A stretch of DNA of 64,000 nucleotides from Brachybacterium sp. YJGR34 (GCF_003347015.1 NZ_PNFB01000004.1:124001-188000), one strand, 5' to 3'; counted from the stretch's first letter, positions 11,694-20,968 are shown. Notes: generated by a model from the sequence alone, not told the origin. Numbers and translations: made by a program.

Positions 11694-12608
11694 ATGAGCG
11701 ATGGAGCGAGCACGGCCGCCACGGCGCCGTCGGCCGCCGCCGGCCCGGGGTCCGACGACGGATCACAGCAGGTCGCGCGCGCCGCGCGGCGCGGACGATC
11801 CCGGCGTCGTCGCCGGAACCGGCTGCTGCAGGCCGGGGTGCTGGTGGCGGTGCTGGCCCTGTGGTGGCTGATCACCGCGCTGAAGCTGGTGGACCCGCTG
11901 TACCTGCCCAGCCCGCAGGCGGTGCTGACCTCGTTCATCGACGCGAACCGCTGCCTGGTGGTGGACGAGTCCACCGGCCGCACCGTCTGCGGCGTCCAGA
12001 ACTACTACCTGTGGGAGCACCTGATCGCCTCGCTGCAGCGGATCGCGGTGGGCGTCTCCCTCGCGGCGCTCGCCGGCATCGCGCTGGGCTTCCTCATGAG
12101 CATGTGGGAGCCGGCGAACACGGCCCTGGCCCCGTACCTGAACTTCCTGCGGGCGCTGCCGCCGCTGGGCTACATCGGCCTGATCATCGTGTGGGTGGGC
12201 ATCGGCGACCTCTCGAAGTACCTGCTGCTGTTCCTGGCGGCCTTCCCGCCGATCGTCATCGCCACCGTCGAGGGGGTGCGCGGGGTGCGCGAGGACTACG
12301 TCTCCGCGGCGCGGAGCATGGGGGCGGGGTCCACCCAGGTGGCCCGCTTCGTGGTGCTCCCGGCGGCGACCGCCTCGATCTTCTCCGGCCTGCGCCTGGC
12401 GATCGGCTTCGCGTGGACCACCGTGGTGGCGGCGGAGCTGAACAACGGCATCCCCGGCATCGGCGGTCTCGCCTACATCTCCGGCACGCAGCTGAACACC
12501 TCGCTGACCATCGCGTGCATCATCGTGATCGGCCTGGTCGCGGTCTCGCTCGATGCCATCATCCGGATCATCGGCGACCGGCTCGTCCCCTGGCACGGAA
12601 AGGTCTGA
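11694..12608 (+). CDS. ABC transporter permease, taurine/nitrate/sulfonate type
   Basis: A 304-residue inner-membrane permease with about six membrane helices, of the SsuC/TauC/NrtB group. The EAA loop is present as EDYVSAARSMGAGSTQVARFVVLPAA (about residues 201-226, with the conserved Gly), which contacts the ATPase. The N terminus is a basic cytoplasmic tail of about 40 residues (RRGRSRRRRRNR) before the first helix. A long periplasm-side loop (ANRCLVVDESTGRTVCGVQNY) between helices 1 and 2 has two Cys that could pair. It forms an operon with the binding lipoprotein (5-nt gap) and ATPase (4-nt overlap). The cargo is unknown. Confidence 0.9.
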   Translation: MSDGASTAATAPSAAAGPGSDDGSQQVARAARRGRSRRRRRNRLLQAGVLVAVLALWWLITALKLVDPLYLPSPQAVLTSFIDANRCLVVDESTGRTVCGVQNYYLWEHLIASLQRIAVGVSLAALAGIALGFLMSMWEPANTALAPYLNFLRALPPLGYIGLIIVWVGIGDLSKYLLLFLAAFPPIVIATVEGVRGVREDYVSAARSMGAGSTQVARFVVLPAATASIFSGLRLAIGFAWTTVVAAELNNGIPGIGGLAYISGTQLNTSLTIACIIVIGLVAVSLDAIIRIIGDRLVPWHGKV

Positions 12609-12613
12609 ACCCC

Positions 12614-13702
12614 GTGAGCATCCCGACCCCGGCGCGCCCCCGCGGCGCCGCCCTGCGACTGGCCGCCGCCGCCCTGGCGGGGGCGCTGGCCCTGGGCGGC
12701 TGCGTCCAGTCCGGCCGCACCAGCCACCCCGACAACTCCGCCGGCGAGATGGCCTGCCCCGTCGAGCCCGACCCCTCGATCACCACCAGCGCACGGATCG
12801 CCTGGCAGGCGATCCCCAACGGGGACCTCGTGATCAAGGACCTCCAGCTGCTGGAGCAGTGCATGCCGAACGCGGACATCTCCTGGCTGAAGATGAACTC
12901 CGGCGGCGACGTCATCCAGGCCTTCGGCTCCAACTCCCTGGACATCGCGCAGGTGGGCTCGAGCCCGGTCACCAAGGCCGCCTCCCCGCCGCTGAGCCGG
13001 GACGTCAAGGTCATCTGGATCTCCGACGTGATCGGCGCCGCCGAGTCCCTCGTGGTCAAGGACCCGGAGGTGGAGACGCTGGCGGACATGTCCGGGATGA
13101 CCATCGGGGTGCCCTTCGGCTCCACCGCCCACTACTCCCTGCTCACCGCGCTGGGGGAGGAGGGGCTGACCGGCGAGGTGCGGGTCATCAACCTCGCGCC
13201 CGACGCGATCCTCGCCGCCTGGCAGCGGGACGAGATCGACGCCGCCTGGATCTGGGAGCCGACGCTCACCGAGCTGCTGGCGGAGGAGGGCCACACGATC
13301 CTCTCCAGCGAGGACAGCGCCGGTCTCGGGGCGCCGACGTTCGACCTGGTGGCCGGGACCGGCGCCTTCCTCACCGAGAACCCCGAGTTCCTGCGCATGT
13401 GGACGCTCGTGCAGGCCGAGGGCTCCCGGCTGCTGACCGAGGAGCCCGAGAGCGCGGCCACCTCGATCGCCGTGCAGCTGGGCATCGAGACCGAGGAGGC
13501 TCAGAAGCTCCTGGACGGGTACATCTACCCCAGCCTCGAGGAGCAGGCCGGGCCCGAGTACTTCGGCGGGGAGGGCCTGCCGGAGGCGCTCGCCGGCACC
13601 GCGGAGTTCCTCGAGGAGCAGGGCGAGATCGACGCCCTCGCCGAGGACGGCGTGTACCAGGAGATGCCCTACGGCGTCGCGATCGAGGAGGTCACCGAAT
13701 GA
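12614..13702 (+). CDS. ABC transporter substrate-binding lipoprotein, TauA/SsuA-like
   Basis: This 362-residue extracellular binding protein is anchored by lipid. A signal peptide of about 25 residues ends in the lipobox LGGC. The mature part has the NMT1/TauA-like pattern: an early ITTSARIAWQAIPNGDLVIKD strand with the GDxV binding segment, DIAQVGSSPV, GMTIGVPFGSTAHYSLL and AWQRDEIDAAWIWEPTL, the aromatic-lined ligand site region of taurine, sulfonate or nitrate binders. The GTG start is 5 nt after the permease stop. Its stop is in the ATGA overlap with the ATPase gene. Confidence 0.9.
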   Translation: MSIPTPARPRGAALRLAAAALAGALALGGCVQSGRTSHPDNSAGEMACPVEPDPSITTSARIAWQAIPNGDLVIKDLQLLEQCMPNADISWLKMNSGGDVIQAFGSNSLDIAQVGSSPVTKAASPPLSRDVKVIWISDVIGAAESLVVKDPEVETLADMSGMTIGVPFGSTAHYSLLTALGEEGLTGEVRVINLAPDAILAAWQRDEIDAAWIWEPTLTELLAEEGHTILSSEDSAGLGAPTFDLVAGTGAFLTENPEFLRMWTLVQAEGSRLLTEEPESAATSIAVQLGIETEEAQKLLDGYIYPSLEEQAGPEYFGGEGLPEALAGTAEFLEEQGEIDALAEDGVYQEMPYGVAIEEVTE

Positions 13703-14487
13703 CCGAGACCGTCCAGCAGGCCCCCGTCGTCGACCTCGACGGCGTCTCCCAGCGCTTCGTCACCGACTCCGGTGACGTCGTCCACGCGCTCGCCGAGACC
13801 AGCATCCAGATCCCCCAGGGGCAGTTCGTGTGCGTGGTGGGCCCCTCCGGCTGCGGGAAGACCACGCTGCTGAAGATCATCGCCGGCTTCCTCGACCCCA
13901 CCGGCGGCGCGGCCCGCTACCGGGGTGAGCAGATCACCGGTCCCGGCGCGGCGCGCGGCGTCGTCTTCCAGCAGCCGAACCTCTACCCCTGGTACTCGGT
14001 GCGGGACAACGTGGCCCTGGGAATGCGGATGCGCAAGGTGGGTAAGGCCGAGCGTGCCCGGAAGGCGCAGGAGCACCTGGAGCTGGTGGGGCTGGGCGAG
14101 TTCGGGGACGCCAAGCCCTACGAGCTCTCCGGAGGCATGCAGCAGCGCGCCCAGATCGCGCGCGTGCTCGCCAACGAGACCGACGTGATCCTCATGGACG
14201 AGCCGTTCGGGGCGCTGGACGCGATCACCCGCGCCCGCCTGCAGGCGGATCTGCTGGCCCTGCAGCGGGCCCAGCACCGGACGGTCTTCTTCATCACCCA
14301 CGACGTGGACGAGGCGGTGTTCCTCGGTGATCGGGTGCTGGTGATGAGCGCCCGGCCCGGCCGCGTGGTGCTGGACCAGGAGGTGACGCTGTCCCAGCAG
14401 GCCGGGCACCAGCTGGGCGAGGAGATGCGGCGCACCGCGGAGTTCATCGAGCTGCGGGAGCGGATCGCGGGGGCGATCGAGCACTGA
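13699..14487 (+). CDS. ABC transporter ATP-binding protein, taurine/nitrate type
   Basis: A 262-residue nucleotide-binding subunit of the importer encoded by the two genes before it. It has Walker A GPSGCGKTT near residue 50, a Q-loop FQQPNLYPW, the signature LSGGMQQR near residue 142, Walker B ILMDEPFGALD near residue 166 and the H-loop FITHDVDEA. These are those of TauB/SsuB-type ATPases. It starts at an ATGA overlap with the binding-protein gene, so the three subunits are translated in order from one transcript. Confidence 0.93.
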   Translation: MTETVQQAPVVDLDGVSQRFVTDSGDVVHALAETSIQIPQGQFVCVVGPSGCGKTTLLKIIAGFLDPTGGAARYRGEQITGPGAARGVVFQQPNLYPWYSVRDNVALGMRMRKVGKAERARKAQEHLELVGLGEFGDAKPYELSGGMQQRAQIARVLANETDVILMDEPFGALDAITRARLQADLLALQRAQHRTVFFITHDVDEAVFLGDRVLVMSARPGRVVLDQEVTLSQQAGHQLGEEMRRTAEFIELRERIAGAIEH

Positions 14488-14490
14488 GGG

Positions 14491-14525
14491 GCGGGGCGGA
14501 GGCCGACATCCCGGACACGCCCCGC
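14491..14525 (+). terminator. hairpin after the ABC operon
   Basis: An 8-bp perfect inverted repeat GCGGGGCG (14491-14498) / CGCCCCGC (14518-14525) starts 4 nt after the ATPase stop. The loop is long (19 nt), so this is only a moderate terminator candidate. The AT-richer gap that follows leads into the surface-polymer island. Confidence 0.4.
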
Positions 14526-14642
14526 ATGGCCGATGACTGAAGGGAAAGAGTAGTGTGCACCCTTCTGAAGGGCGAGGCATACTAGTGCAGATCGGGTGCA
14601 TCTCCAATGCGCCCTCGAGAATGACTATGTCAAGGAGGGCTC

Positions 14643-16169
14643 GTGGCGAGCAATATCGTCGAGGTGTCCGATAAGCTGTCCGGTCCGATGCTCTATCCTC
14701 GGGGCTACTATTTCGGCCCGGATGCCCAGGACGAGCTCGATCAGCTCTCTTATTTCGTGCGACGAGAACTTCCTGGATTCGTGATCCAGCACGATGAAGT
14801 CCTCGAGTGTGACGCTCACATCTCGGGGGCGGACTTCGTTGTCGTCCTCGGTAAAGCGTTTCCTCTGTCGACGGGCGAGATCCCCTCAGTCGTGCCGTCT
14901 GTCGCCGAGGCGCTGTGGACTCAGTTCGAGGCGGGCGGCTTGGATGCCGTCGAGCGGGCGCTCTATGATCTGGCCGGCCGCTACGCCGTCATTTTGCATG
15001 CTGATCGTCGTACTGCGGCCTACAATGATGCTGCCGGGACCCGCTCTGTTTTCTACGATGCGTCGCGGCGTCGCATCTCCTCGCACTACGACATTCTTGT
15101 CCGAGATGCTGATCCGGCGCTCGCCGACCATCGCTTGCCTGCTGCAATCGGACCCCAAGTCCGGTGGACCAGCACCGCGCACAAGTCTATCCGGGCCCTC
15201 ATCGCGAATCAGCGGCTGGAGCTCGAGACCGGTTCGCAGCGTCGCTTCTTCCCGATCTCGGAGAATCGTGCCGCGACTCTGGATCATGAGGAACGCGTCG
15301 ATCTCCTGGAGCGCTTGTGGGAGGAGCAGCTGGACTGGCTCGAGTCCTTGAACGTCCCGCTGGCGATGTCGATCACCGGAGGCATGGACTCACGATTCAT
15401 GCTGGCGATGGCAGAAGGGCGTGCCGACGCGTTCCGGGCATTGACCTACACGACCCCGGAGGCCCTGCGAGGCGAGGCTCCGAAAGACCGCTGGTCTGAG
15501 GTGATGTACGGGGATCAGGAGATCGTCAAGAAGCTCTCTCCTTTCCTTCCTGAGGACCACAGCTTCATCTGCCGGACGAAGGATGCGGCCTGGGTCAGGG
15601 CAGGGAAGGGGGTCATGGACCGCAACTCCGTCTCCCCGCACGGGCGGTGGATCCTCCCGGGCTATCTCACTCTCTTCCCCCAGCGCGACGCCGTGCACTA
15701 CCGAGGCAACCTCCTGGAGATCGGCCGCTATTACCAGGGCCAGCTGGGGAGCACGATCAGTGGCGCCGAGCGCCTCGAGAGACTGACTCAGGCATCCGCC
15801 AAGAAGTACGGCCCCGACGTCGTGGAGTCGGCGATGGCGCATCTGAGAGATGGGATGCGGCAGCTCTCCTATGACGCCGTGCACGAGAGCTATGAGTATC
15901 CGGACCTGTACTACTGGGAGAACCGGCACTCGCGCTGGTACGGCCAGGTGCTCAACGAGACCGACGTCGCCTTCGATACGATTACCCCGTTCAATGTGCG
16001 TCGTATCATAGATCTCTTTCTCGCCTATGACGTCAGGGATCGCAAGGCAGGGTTCCTGCAGCGGGAGATGATCTACCGCAAGAACCCCCTGCTTACTTTC
16101 TACGGGTTCAATGAGTCCAGCGACCTCTACCGTGCGCACGTCTCGAACGGGAAGCCGGTCGGCGGCTGA
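14643..16169 (+). CDS. asparagine-synthetase-like ATP-pyrophosphatase-domain protein without N-terminal Cys
   Basis: A 508-residue protein related to class B asparagine synthetases. The synthetase half has the PP-loop SITGGMDSR near residue 243, which binds ATP and pyrophosphate, and a conserved LDHEERVDLLERLWEEQL lead-in. The N-terminal half keeps the outline of the glutaminase-fold domain (DLAGRYAVILHADRR, NDAAGTRSVFYD) but begins Met-Ala. The Cys that hydrolyses glutamine in AsnB is therefore absent, as in beta-lactam-synthetase-like relatives. It uses a GTG after an AAGGAGGGC site. It leads the plus-strand arm of the polymer island, so amidation or another acyl transfer on the polymer is a reasonable guess, not shown. 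Codon use is less GC-biased than in the upstream genes. Confidence 0.8.
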   Translation: MASNIVEVSDKLSGPMLYPRGYYFGPDAQDELDQLSYFVRRELPGFVIQHDEVLECDAHISGADFVVVLGKAFPLSTGEIPSVVPSVAEALWTQFEAGGLDAVERALYDLAGRYAVILHADRRTAAYNDAAGTRSVFYDASRRRISSHYDILVRDADPALADHRLPAAIGPQVRWTSTAHKSIRALIANQRLELETGSQRRFFPISENRAATLDHEERVDLLERLWEEQLDWLESLNVPLAMSITGGMDSRFMLAMAEGRADAFRALTYTTPEALRGEAPKDRWSEVMYGDQEIVKKLSPFLPEDHSFICRTKDAAWVRAGKGVMDRNSVSPHGRWILPGYLTLFPQRDAVHYRGNLLEIGRYYQGQLGSTISGAERLERLTQASAKKYGPDVVESAMAHLRDGMRQLSYDAVHESYEYPDLYYWENRHSRWYGQVLNETDVAFDTITPFNVRRIIDLFLAYDVRDRKAGFLQREMIYRKNPLLTFYGFNESSDLYRAHVSNGKPVGG

Positions 16170-16197
16170 TCCGGGGGAGGAGGTGCCTCGCACTCGG

Positions 16198-16203
16198 TAC
16201 ACT
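16198..16203 (+). promoter_or_regulatory. possible -10 box for the glycosyltransferase-exporter genes
   Basis: TACACT lies 38 nt before the GTG start at 16241, in the 71-bp gap after the asparagine-synthetase-like gene. No convincing -35 is seen. Confidence 0.3.
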
Positions 16204-16240
16204 CCCCGAGCATCCTCCCGCCCCCGACGATCGGAGCCCC

Positions 16241-18004
16241 GTGTCGAGCCCACGCCCTGTGGGACGCAATGTGCGTCTCCTCTTGCAGGCGGGCCTGTAC
16301 CACTTCAGTGATGATCCGGCGCTGTTGGCAGTTCAGGCGAGCCGGAGGCTCCCGATGGCCTTGAGGGTGGGTGCTGGGCGTGCTCTGCGAGGCCTGGACA
16401 GGTGGACGCCGTGGTGGCGAGGAGTGGCGTCCCTGGGCTCTGTCATGGTCGGTGACATCGAGGGAGCGGAGCGGCGGCTCGACGCGCAGGAGCCGGGGTC
16501 GCGACTCGGTGACGAGGTGGCAGTGATGGTAGGCCGCGAAGACCTCATCGATCCGGACGCCTCTCCGGTCGTCCGGGCTCGCAGTGCCTGGTCCCGTGGC
16601 GACCTCCACGCGTCGGTGGAGATACTGGAGAACGCCGGCCGCGCGAGCAGTTTGTATGCGCAGAGGCTGCGCAGCGATCTGCGCCTGCTCTCCCCGGGGT
16701 ATCGCCTGCCGGTCACGCCCCACCCTGTCGACGAGACCCGCGGTCCGGGCCCGGAAGAGCATTTGCGCGTACTCCACCTGGTGACGAACTCTCTCCCGCA
16801 CACACAATCGGGCTACTCGCTGCGCACGCATCGCATCCTGAGAGCCCTGCGGGATGAGGGCGTCGAGTCCCTAGCCCTCACCCGCACCGGGTATCCGGTG
16901 ATGGTCGGGTTGGCCTGGGCCCGAAGCGAGGACGTCGTGGATGGCATCCGTTATGCCCGCACGCTTCCGAGATCTCTCCCGCGTACCCCACAGGAACGTC
17001 TCATCGCAGAGGTGGAGCATGCGCTCCAGCTGGTCGACGAGTTCCGTCCGCATGTCATACACGCGACGACGAACTATATGAATGCCCTCGTCGCGCAGGC
17101 GGTCTCCGAGGCCACCGGCCTGCCCTGGGTGCTCGAAGTACGTGGCCTCATGGAGCAGACTTGGATCGCCTCGCGTCGAACGGAACAGGACCGAACCGAA
17201 GCTGCTGCATCGGAGAAGGTCGCCCTGGTGGCAGCCCGAGAGGGCGAGCTCGCACGAGAGGCGGACGCCGTGGTGACTCTCAGCGAGGCCATGGCCGGCG
17301 AACTGCAGCGTCGGGGCGTGGCGCGCGAGGCGATCACCCTCGTGCCCAATGGAGTGGAGGCCGACCTGTTCGACGACGATCTGTCCCCCGCTGAGGCGAG
17401 GGAGCGAGTGGGCCTCGACGTGCCATCGGGTGCTGTGCTCGTCGGGGCCGTGAGCGCCCTGGTCGAGTACGAGGGTTTCGAGACGCTGCTCCGTGCGGCG
17501 GCGCGCATCATTCACGGCGATGAGCCCCTCGGTGAACGGCTCCACGTGCTGCTCGCCGGGGATGGCGTGGCCGCGCCGGGCCTCACAGCGCTCGCCGATG
17601 ATCTCGGAATCGCCGGCCGGCTGCATATGCCCGGCCGTGTACCTCGCGAGGACTCGGCGCGCTGGGTACAGGCGCTCGACATCGTGACCGTACCTCGTCT
17701 CGACCGTGAGGTCTCCCGATCTGTCACCCCGCAGAAGCCGGTCGAAGCCCTTGCTCTGGGGAGGCCGGTAGTCGTCAGTGATCTGCCGGCCCTCCGGGAG
17801 ACTGTGGTCGATCGTGAAGGGACCATCCAAGGGGTCCTCGTCCCGGCAGGTGACGTTGACGCTCTGGCGAACGCGCTGCGCGACCTCGATCTTGGGCATG
17901 CAGCCAAGTCTGCTGCCGCTGGACGTGACCTCGTCCGTGAGCGCTCGTGGCCTGCGTTGGTGGGACGATACAAGCAACTGTACGACCGTGCAGTGGGGAG
18001 TTGA
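16241..18004 (+). CDS. family 4 glycosyltransferase with N-terminal extension
   Basis: A 587-residue cytosolic retaining glycosyltransferase. Residues 1 to about 175 form an Arg/Ala-rich extension with no recognised domain. Residues about 178-585 are a GT-B fold: LRVLHLVTNSLPHTQSGYSLR at the acceptor side, LPWVLEVRG, VVTLSEAMAGEL, then the sugar-nucleotide half with VPNGVEADLF, GRVPREDSARW and the KPVEALALGRPVVVSD segment holding the usual E of the EX7E motif. It shares this plan with the GT at 23219-25681 in the same island. Probable role: addition of one sugar of the exported polymer. It is followed 12 nt later by the exporter permease. Confidence 0.88.
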   Translation: MSSPRPVGRNVRLLLQAGLYHFSDDPALLAVQASRRLPMALRVGAGRALRGLDRWTPWWRGVASLGSVMVGDIEGAERRLDAQEPGSRLGDEVAVMVGREDLIDPDASPVVRARSAWSRGDLHASVEILENAGRASSLYAQRLRSDLRLLSPGYRLPVTPHPVDETRGPGPEEHLRVLHLVTNSLPHTQSGYSLRTHRILRALRDEGVESLALTRTGYPVMVGLAWARSEDVVDGIRYARTLPRSLPRTPQERLIAEVEHALQLVDEFRPHVIHATTNYMNALVAQAVSEATGLPWVLEVRGLMEQTWIASRRTEQDRTEAAASEKVALVAAREGELAREADAVVTLSEAMAGELQRRGVAREAITLVPNGVEADLFDDDLSPAEARERVGLDVPSGAVLVGAVSALVEYEGFETLLRAAARIIHGDEPLGERLHVLLAGDGVAAPGLTALADDLGIAGRLHMPGRVPREDSARWVQALDIVTVPRLDREVSRSVTPQKPVEALALGRPVVVSDLPALRETVVDREGTIQGVLVPAGDVDALANALRDLDLGHAAKSAAAGRDLVRERSWPALVGRYKQLYDRAVGS

Positions 18005-18016
18005 GGACGTAGCGTC

Positions 18017-18910
18017 ATGGCGAATGACCTGATGACGAACCGGCAGATCGTCGAGGCGCTCGAAGCGCGCGGCGAGACGGTGGGAGCGTTGAGCCCTGTC
18101 GGGGTCCGACCCCCGCTGGGGGAATACATCCGGCGGCTCTGGGAGCGCCGGCACTTCATCTGGATGGATGCCGGTCATCGGGTCACCAATCAGAACAATC
18201 GGAACCGTCTCGGGAACGTCTGGCTGGTCCTGAAGCCCTTCCTCGATGCCTTCATGTACTGGGTGATCTTCGCGCTCATCCTCGGCATCGACCGCGGAAT
18301 GGAGAATTATACGGCCTATCTCATCATCGGAATATTGATGTTCCGGTCCACGATGAGCAGCATCTCGTCGGGACCCGGGATCCTCAGTAGCGGGCGTGCG
18401 ATGATACGCGCATTCTCGTTCCCTCGCGCATCCCTCGTGGTCTCTGCAGAGATGCGCTCCATGTTCCAGATGTTCTACTCGATCCCGGTGATGCTCGTCG
18501 CGATCATCGTGCTGCCGAACCATGAGACCCCGGAGTGGACCTGGTTGATTCTCCCGGCCGTGTTCGTCTTGCACCAGATCCTCAATCTGGGAATCGCGTT
18601 CTTCATGGCGCGGATCGGCCATATCGTTCCTGATGCGTCTCAGGTCATGAGCTTCTCGGCCAGGTTCCTGATGTATGGATCCGGCGTGATCTTCCCTGTG
18701 GACCGGTTCCTCGATAATCAGGTCGTCAGCGTCCTGATCCAGTTGAATCCCATCTATCACATGCTGGCGCTCTATCGCGGACTCCTGATGGACGGCGTGG
18801 TCCCCCCGCTCGGTCACTGGTTGTACCTCGCGGGCTGGGGGATCGGCCTGACGGTTCTCGGGTTCGTGTTCTTCTGGCGAGGGGAGGCCACCTATGGCGG
18901 CGACGAGTGA
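18017..18910 (+). CDS. polysaccharide ABC exporter permease (Wzm/TagG-like)
   Basis: A 297-residue ABC-2-type membrane protein with about six helices between residues 60 and 290. It has an N-terminal cytoplasmic part ending RRLWERRHFIWMDAGHR and the YWVIFALILG, PRASLVVSAEMRSMFQM and LIQLNPIYHMLALYRG segments typical of the Wzm/TagG family. These carry lipid-linked O-antigen or teichoic acid chains across the membrane. It overlaps the ATPase gene by 17 bp, a sign of a fixed pair. Confidence 0.9.
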   Translation: MANDLMTNRQIVEALEARGETVGALSPVGVRPPLGEYIRRLWERRHFIWMDAGHRVTNQNNRNRLGNVWLVLKPFLDAFMYWVIFALILGIDRGMENYTAYLIIGILMFRSTMSSISSGPGILSSGRAMIRAFSFPRASLVVSAEMRSMFQMFYSIPVMLVAIIVLPNHETPEWTWLILPAVFVLHQILNLGIAFFMARIGHIVPDASQVMSFSARFLMYGSGVIFPVDRFLDNQVVSVLIQLNPIYHMLALYRGLLMDGVVPPLGHWLYLAGWGIGLTVLGFVFFWRGEATYGGDE

Positions 18911-19937
18911 GTCGACGATCGTGGACGGCGGTGCGGGGGCCGACGAGCGCTGGACGGCACCCGCTGAATCTCCGGTCACGGTCGTAGCCCACGACCTGCG
19001 GATGCGGTACCAGGTGCTGAGGACTGACCGCGAGCGCCGCAAGGGGTGGGCGGGAAAGGTCGCCCGAAAGCAGAAGGTTTCCGTCTCCGCGCTGCGAGGG
19101 GTGTCGCTGACCGTGCGCTCGGGCGAGTTCGTCGGTGTCATCGGGCGCAACGGGTCGGGGAAGTCGACGTTGCTGCGGACGTTGGCAGGGCTCGAGACCC
19201 CGAGCTCCGGTTCCGTTCTGACGTCCGCCAGGCCCGTGCTGCTCGGGGTCAGCGCGGCGCTCATCCCGGACCTGACCGGCGCGCAGAACGTGAAACTGGG
19301 CGCCCTTGCGATGGGCCTGACCCCCAATCGGGCTGATGAGGTCTTCGAGAGCGTCGTGGAGCTCTCTGCGCTCGGCGACTCCATCGACCTGCCGATGAAG
19401 ACCTACTCCTCAGGCATGGCAGCACGCCTGAAGTTCGCCATATCCCTCGCATCCGACCCGTCGATCCTCATGATCGACGAGGCGCTCTCCACCGGTGATG
19501 CGACGTTCGCCGAGCGCTCGACCCGTGCGATGGATTCGCTCCTCGAGAACGCCGGGACGGTCTTCCTCGTCAATCACGCGGCGCAGACGATCGAGAACAT
19601 GTGCTCCCGAGCTGTCTGGATGGAGAGGGGCCAGGTAGTTCTTGACGGCGATGCCGTGGACGTCGCTCGCAAGTATCGGTGGTTCGCCCACAACCTGGCA
19701 CAGGGCAACGAGGAGAAGGCCGCAGTCCTCCTGCGGGACGCGATGGAGGAGGGTGAGCCGCAGCGAGGCGCTGCGCAACTGGCGAAGCCCGCGGTGCTCG
19801 ACGTGGAGCGCTCGGTCGACCGAGGTGAGCAGGCCCCTGAGTTCGAGCCGGATCCGTTCACCCGTGTCTACGACCGGGAGTTCTCACCGCCGAAGAAGAG
19901 TTTTCCCGGGATGTCGAGCTCCGATGAGGAGGCGTAG
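18894..19937 (+). CDS. polysaccharide ABC exporter ATPase (Wzt/TagH-like)
   Basis: A 347-residue ATPase that powers export with the preceding permease. Walker A GRNGSGKST is near residues 84-92, the signature YSSGMAARL near residue 171 and Walker B ILMIDEALSTGD near residue 191. The SSGM signature and the 'ALSTGD' D-loop are those of the Wzt/TagH/RfbE subfamily. An extension of about 50 residues before the domain and about 90 after it (rich in Glu/Arg) is present. The tail is shorter than the carbohydrate-binding domain of E. coli O9a Wzt, so chain-end recognition is not suggested. A TAGTCT box overlapping the stop may start transcription of the next gene. Confidence 0.9.
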   Translation: MAATSESTIVDGGAGADERWTAPAESPVTVVAHDLRMRYQVLRTDRERRKGWAGKVARKQKVSVSALRGVSLTVRSGEFVGVIGRNGSGKSTLLRTLAGLETPSSGSVLTSARPVLLGVSAALIPDLTGAQNVKLGALAMGLTPNRADEVFESVVELSALGDSIDLPMKTYSSGMAARLKFAISLASDPSILMIDEALSTGDATFAERSTRAMDSLLENAGTVFLVNHAAQTIENMCSRAVWMERGQVVLDGDAVDVARKYRWFAHNLAQGNEEKAAVLLRDAMEEGEPQRGAAQLAKPAVLDVERSVDRGEQAPEFEPDPFTRVYDREFSPPKKSFPGMSSSDEEA

Positions 19938-20020
19938 TCTGGCCTTGCTTCCCCAGCGAGACTCGATCGCATCATCGGTCGGATTGTGGTCCGTGTGAAA
20001 CCCAGACGAACGGAGTTGCT

Positions 20021-20887
20021 GTGCGCGACAAGGTAAATGAATCGGGCGTGCCGGATCCTGTTCGTCGTGCAGCTGCGGACGTGGGCAGCGAGGTCCTGGA
20101 GTCCGAGGGTCTGGCCGGTGAACGCGAGGCGCGCATCCGTCGTTACGTGGATGATTATCCATTGGTGTCGACGGGTGGCAAAGGCGCCGTGGTCTTCCGC
20201 TATGACCACGGCTTGAACAATTTTCGAGATGTTCTCCTGCCTCTCCACGGCCAGTATGGGTTGCCGTCCTACGTCGCCATGAACTCACGGAACTGGGAGT
20301 TTGCTCAGAGCGATCTCGTCACACCTGCGGAGGCTTCGACGTGGGAGGGCGTCGAGTGGGGTAATCACACGACGGACCACCAAGATAAGACGGGCCGTGA
20401 CGCGATCTGGGAGAGCGTCGTGGACGGTCGCACCGAGCTCGAGGGCCAGCTGGGGAGAACTGTTCACGGGTTCACGGTGCCCGGAGTGTCGGGGTTGCAG
20501 CGGTTCGACGGCTTCGGCAGCGGCAGCGCCCATGGTTACTCCAGGACCTTCGCCGGGGCCGTGATCTTGGCCCATCATGCGATCGCGTCGGGGTCAATCG
20601 GAGACGAACTGCGGCCCTTGGACGGGGCGATCCGGGTCGGAGGGAAGCACTGGGCATGGGAGGCGAAACCCTGGCCCGAGATCAAGGAGAAGATCGACGC
20701 GGCGGTGGAGAGCCGATGCGCGCTGACCTTGATGTGCCACCCATCCCGTATGGAGGCCAGCCGCTCCTTCTGGAACGAAGATCTTGCCAGGAAGGTGATC
20801 GCATACGTCCGTGCACAGATCGACGCCGGAAGCCTGGCCGACATCTCCTACTATCAGTCCCATCACGCAACGGTCGACGCCATCTGA
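20021..20887 (+). CDS. polysaccharide-deacetylase-like (NodB-type) protein
   Basis: A 288-residue protein with the general layout of carbohydrate esterase family 4. The first motif is VVFRYDHGLNNF near residue 57, where FDDG would be expected, so the second Asp (metal ligand) is His here. The second motif EWGNHTTDHQ supplies the H-x3-H metal pair near residue 118. TLMCHPSRM near residue 238 resembles the later His-containing motif. No signal peptide is visible, which would place it in the cytoplasm. It is the last plus-strand gene before the strand switch and starts at a GTG. A role in deacetylating the polymer or its lipid-linked precursor is plausible, with the altered first motif as a caution. 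Confidence 0.65.
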   Translation: MRDKVNESGVPDPVRRAAADVGSEVLESEGLAGEREARIRRYVDDYPLVSTGGKGAVVFRYDHGLNNFRDVLLPLHGQYGLPSYVAMNSRNWEFAQSDLVTPAEASTWEGVEWGNHTTDHQDKTGRDAIWESVVDGRTELEGQLGRTVHGFTVPGVSGLQRFDGFGSGSAHGYSRTFAGAVILAHHAIASGSIGDELRPLDGAIRVGGKHWAWEAKPWPEIKEKIDAAVESRCALTLMCHPSRMEASRSFWNEDLARKVIAYVRAQIDAGSLADISYYQSHHATVDAI

Positions 20888-20968
20888 CCGGCACCGAGGT
20901 CGCGCGCTTTCATGGCCGACCGGGGGTGCTCGCCGACTGCACCTCGTGACCGCGCGGCTCCTTCGACC

